Below are positions 62,001 to 64,000 of a stretch of DNA of 64,000 bases, piece after piece (positions within the stretch are counted from its first letter, which is position 1; each line of letters starts with the position of its first letter). Origin of the DNA: Onchidella celtica (taxonomy: Eukaryota; Mollusca; Gastropoda; Systellommatophora; Onchidiidae); the NCBI GenBank assembly GCA_963931925.1, contig OZ007569.1, positions 4,877,507 to 4,941,506 of the forward strand, given 5' to 3'. The position numbers and the translations under genes are program-made. Under the pieces are notes generated by a model. It was not told the origin of the DNA. It saw only the letters and a program-made list of their open reading frames with translations, and made no database searches.

Positions 62001-64000
62001 AAAAGCTTGGTTACGGGGGTGTGTAGGTGTGTGGGTTACAAAGATGGGCAGTGCGGCAGGTGCGAGGGTAAACAAAGCTTGGGTGTGGAGATGTGGGGAT
62101 ATACAGCAAAAACTCCTGATGAGATGTGCGGCCTTTTCATGCCTCAGTCACAAGGACAGGAGTTTACAGATCCAGTCCACACTAACTACTAACTGGGCCT
62201 CCTAAAAGCACCCCGCCAAGCTGAGATTCAGCACTCTCTACCGCTAGGGTACCGCGGTCCATCAGCCCAGATTAATGACGTCTAATCCTAATCACGTTAC
62301 AAGCTCGGCAACTCTCCAGTTTCTTCTCCTCCTGATAAATTGTTCCATGGGAGACCCAAGCACGTGTTTCTACCCACCCCATTACCACCCTCCTCTAGAT
62401 GTTTCTTTTTAAAACTGGTAAATTTTTATACCTTGATTGGTTATTGGTCCGTTTTTTAAAAATGTGTTCAAGTAGAAACTAATCGATAAAACATGAAGCC
62501 AAGGAATGGGATTCACAACCAGAGCCCGCCATACTGATGGATTATTTGCAATCGAAACTGCGTGTAGATAAAATGCACTATTAAACTGCACAATTTTCAT
62601 GTTTTGGTCAGGAAAACACTTAATTGTGTTGGCTTTAAGTTACCTCCGCCCAGCTGGAATTTACAACCCAGGATTGACTGTTATAACTGCTTGGGACTTG
62701 TTGTGATAGATTGGGAACTGGACATTTTTAATGGTCTTAATGAGAAAACACGCGGTGTTGGAAATGTTCATAGTCAAGGATTTTAGAGAAATGTTATACA
62801 AGCTAACGGTCCTACAAGTTTTGTTACTGAAGTGAATCCAACCCGCAAAGTAACTGTTTCTCTTTGAGTAAGACTGAGTGGAAAGATTTATTGGTAGATT
62901 TGAAGGCCAGGCTGGCGCGCAAGACGTGATGATCATTGGCGCAAAGAAGGGAAACAAAAAGTCAGATATTTATCTGAAAGTAGCCGACTGAGAGAAGCGC
63001 TGGCTTAAAAGGGATTGGACAGTTGGCAAGAGAGCGTTGGTCAAGATATATTATGCGCTCATTCGTGGTAGGGCAAACCGCAGAACAACACTGCGTTTTT
63101 CAGTGGCTCTGACTATCAACTTGTTTATTTTCCATGTCAAACAATTTTTTGCTCTTGGTACACACAAAGCCTGGAAGTGATGAGGTAATGACATAATTTG
63201 GGTCCTCGTTAACACGTTTCTCCACTTCATAGTGTTGTAAACTGCATCTTATTCACGTCTTCTGTCGAGAGTGGTGATTTTTATCTCGTATTATAGTTAC
63301 GGCAGCGAAAATGTCGCCATTGGCTGTAAAATTTAAAGCTAGGGGCAGTAATCTCTTAATCTGTTTGGTGCACTGATTATGGCCCTTCCCATCTCTCATC
63401 ATCACCCAGAGTTTTGCTGGGTTTTTTTCCCCCGGGCCCAACCCCCAATGTCTTACTTTTCCTGTGTTTATGTCAGTGGTGATCATAAACTATTCAAAGA
63501 GGTTCGGCTGCCCTTGAATTTGGAAGATTTGTAGCACGTAAATCTCATTCAAGTGTGAGGTGACGAAACATAAACATTTGGTACGTTACTCCAAGCTTAA
63601 AGCTTCAAGTTTTGCTCTGCTAGCTTTCAAGATGACAAAATTAATGTCTTCGTTCTTCTTGCTGTTTCGGTTGGTGCCGTCGTAGACAGGAACGAGGACA
63701 GCAAAGAATTGTCAAAATGAAGCTGTTTGTGTAATTTGGTTGTGGATTCAACCATTTTATCAATAAGAAATTATTCGTTGTTTTCTATCCAGAGTGTTTG
63801 TGTGCATACATCCACACGTACATTTTCACGTGGTTAATTGATGGTAATGAAGGTCGGTGGCCCCATAAATGTCACTGTGTAATTGGGACATTGTCGACGT
63901 CCCTGATACCATAAATCAGCGATGAATGAGTGAGAGGCCTGCACGTTATATATTTCTTATCGTCATCCGTGTAAACCCTTTATCTTGTGTCAGTTTAACC
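56068..64000 (+). other. ERR intron downstream of exon 55954, no gene seen
   Basis: It starts with a GTAAGT donor. I searched both strands for ERR ligand-binding motifs (the LVxEPEKxYAMPDP and WAKxxPGF regions) and did not find them, so the intron continues past the window. Repeats are minor: a short GA run near 59200-59212, A runs near 59321-59333 and a G run near 60109-60122. A GC-richer patch at about 59510-59780 is open on both strands (123 codons plus, 101 and 145 codons minus), but no motif supports any of these frames. Confidence 0.65.

Noticed and set aside
56068-64000. Search for ERR ligand-binding-domain exons
   Set aside because: None of the conserved helix 3-5 or AF-2 motifs was visible in any frame.

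Overview
This is a 64 kb piece of an intron-rich animal genome. Intact reading frames are almost absent outside one retrotransposon, and the sequence is full of tetranucleotide, CT/GA and poly-G/poly-C runs, with several classes of transposon remnant. A tRNA-derived SINE with a LINE-like tail, an APE-type LINE with a terminal C2H2 finger, and an estrogen-related receptor (ERR) gene of invertebrate type suggest a lophotrochozoan, most likely a gastropod mollusc. The phylum is an inference; no species can be named from the sequence. The backbone of the window is the interior of one ERR gene on the plus strand. Two exons are recognisable: 12162-12278 (second zinc finger of the DNA-binding domain) and 55954-56067 (C-terminal extension that grips DNA, plus start of the hinge). 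Both have consensus splice sites, both begin and end in phase 1, and they join in frame. The intron between them is 43,675 bp. The exon for the first zinc finger must lie upstream of base 1, and the ligand-binding-domain exons beyond base 64000, so everything else here is intronic. Layout: 1-5451, unremarkable intron with simple repeats. 5465-9761, a complete LINE on the minus strand (about 4.3 kb) with a 13-bp target-site duplication, an uninterrupted endonuclease/reverse-transcriptase frame and a possible small upstream ORF. 9775-12161, intron leading to the first ERR exon. 12279-55953, the large intron. It holds a 5'-truncated LINE of a second family (about 18901-19290), a MITE with a THAP-like start (23408-23709), a tandemly duplicated 158-bp block next to a tetranucleotide array (25778-26114), a long near-palindrome (26406-26561), a probable solo LTR with 5-bp target duplication (30151-31022), a second LTR with TATA box and tRNA-Leu-type primer-binding site (37727-39108), a 17-bp minisatellite (44856-45018), a composite SINE (49031-49499) and a 375-bp compound microsatellite (53634-54008). 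56068-64000 is intron after the second ERR exon. Apart from the ERR exons no host gene was supported, and no non-coding RNA gene, CRISPR or bacterial-type feature was seen. The points most worth checking are the LINE's missing AUG on its main ORF, the ambiguous boundary of the second LTR, the THAP-bearing MITE and the near-perfect foldback.
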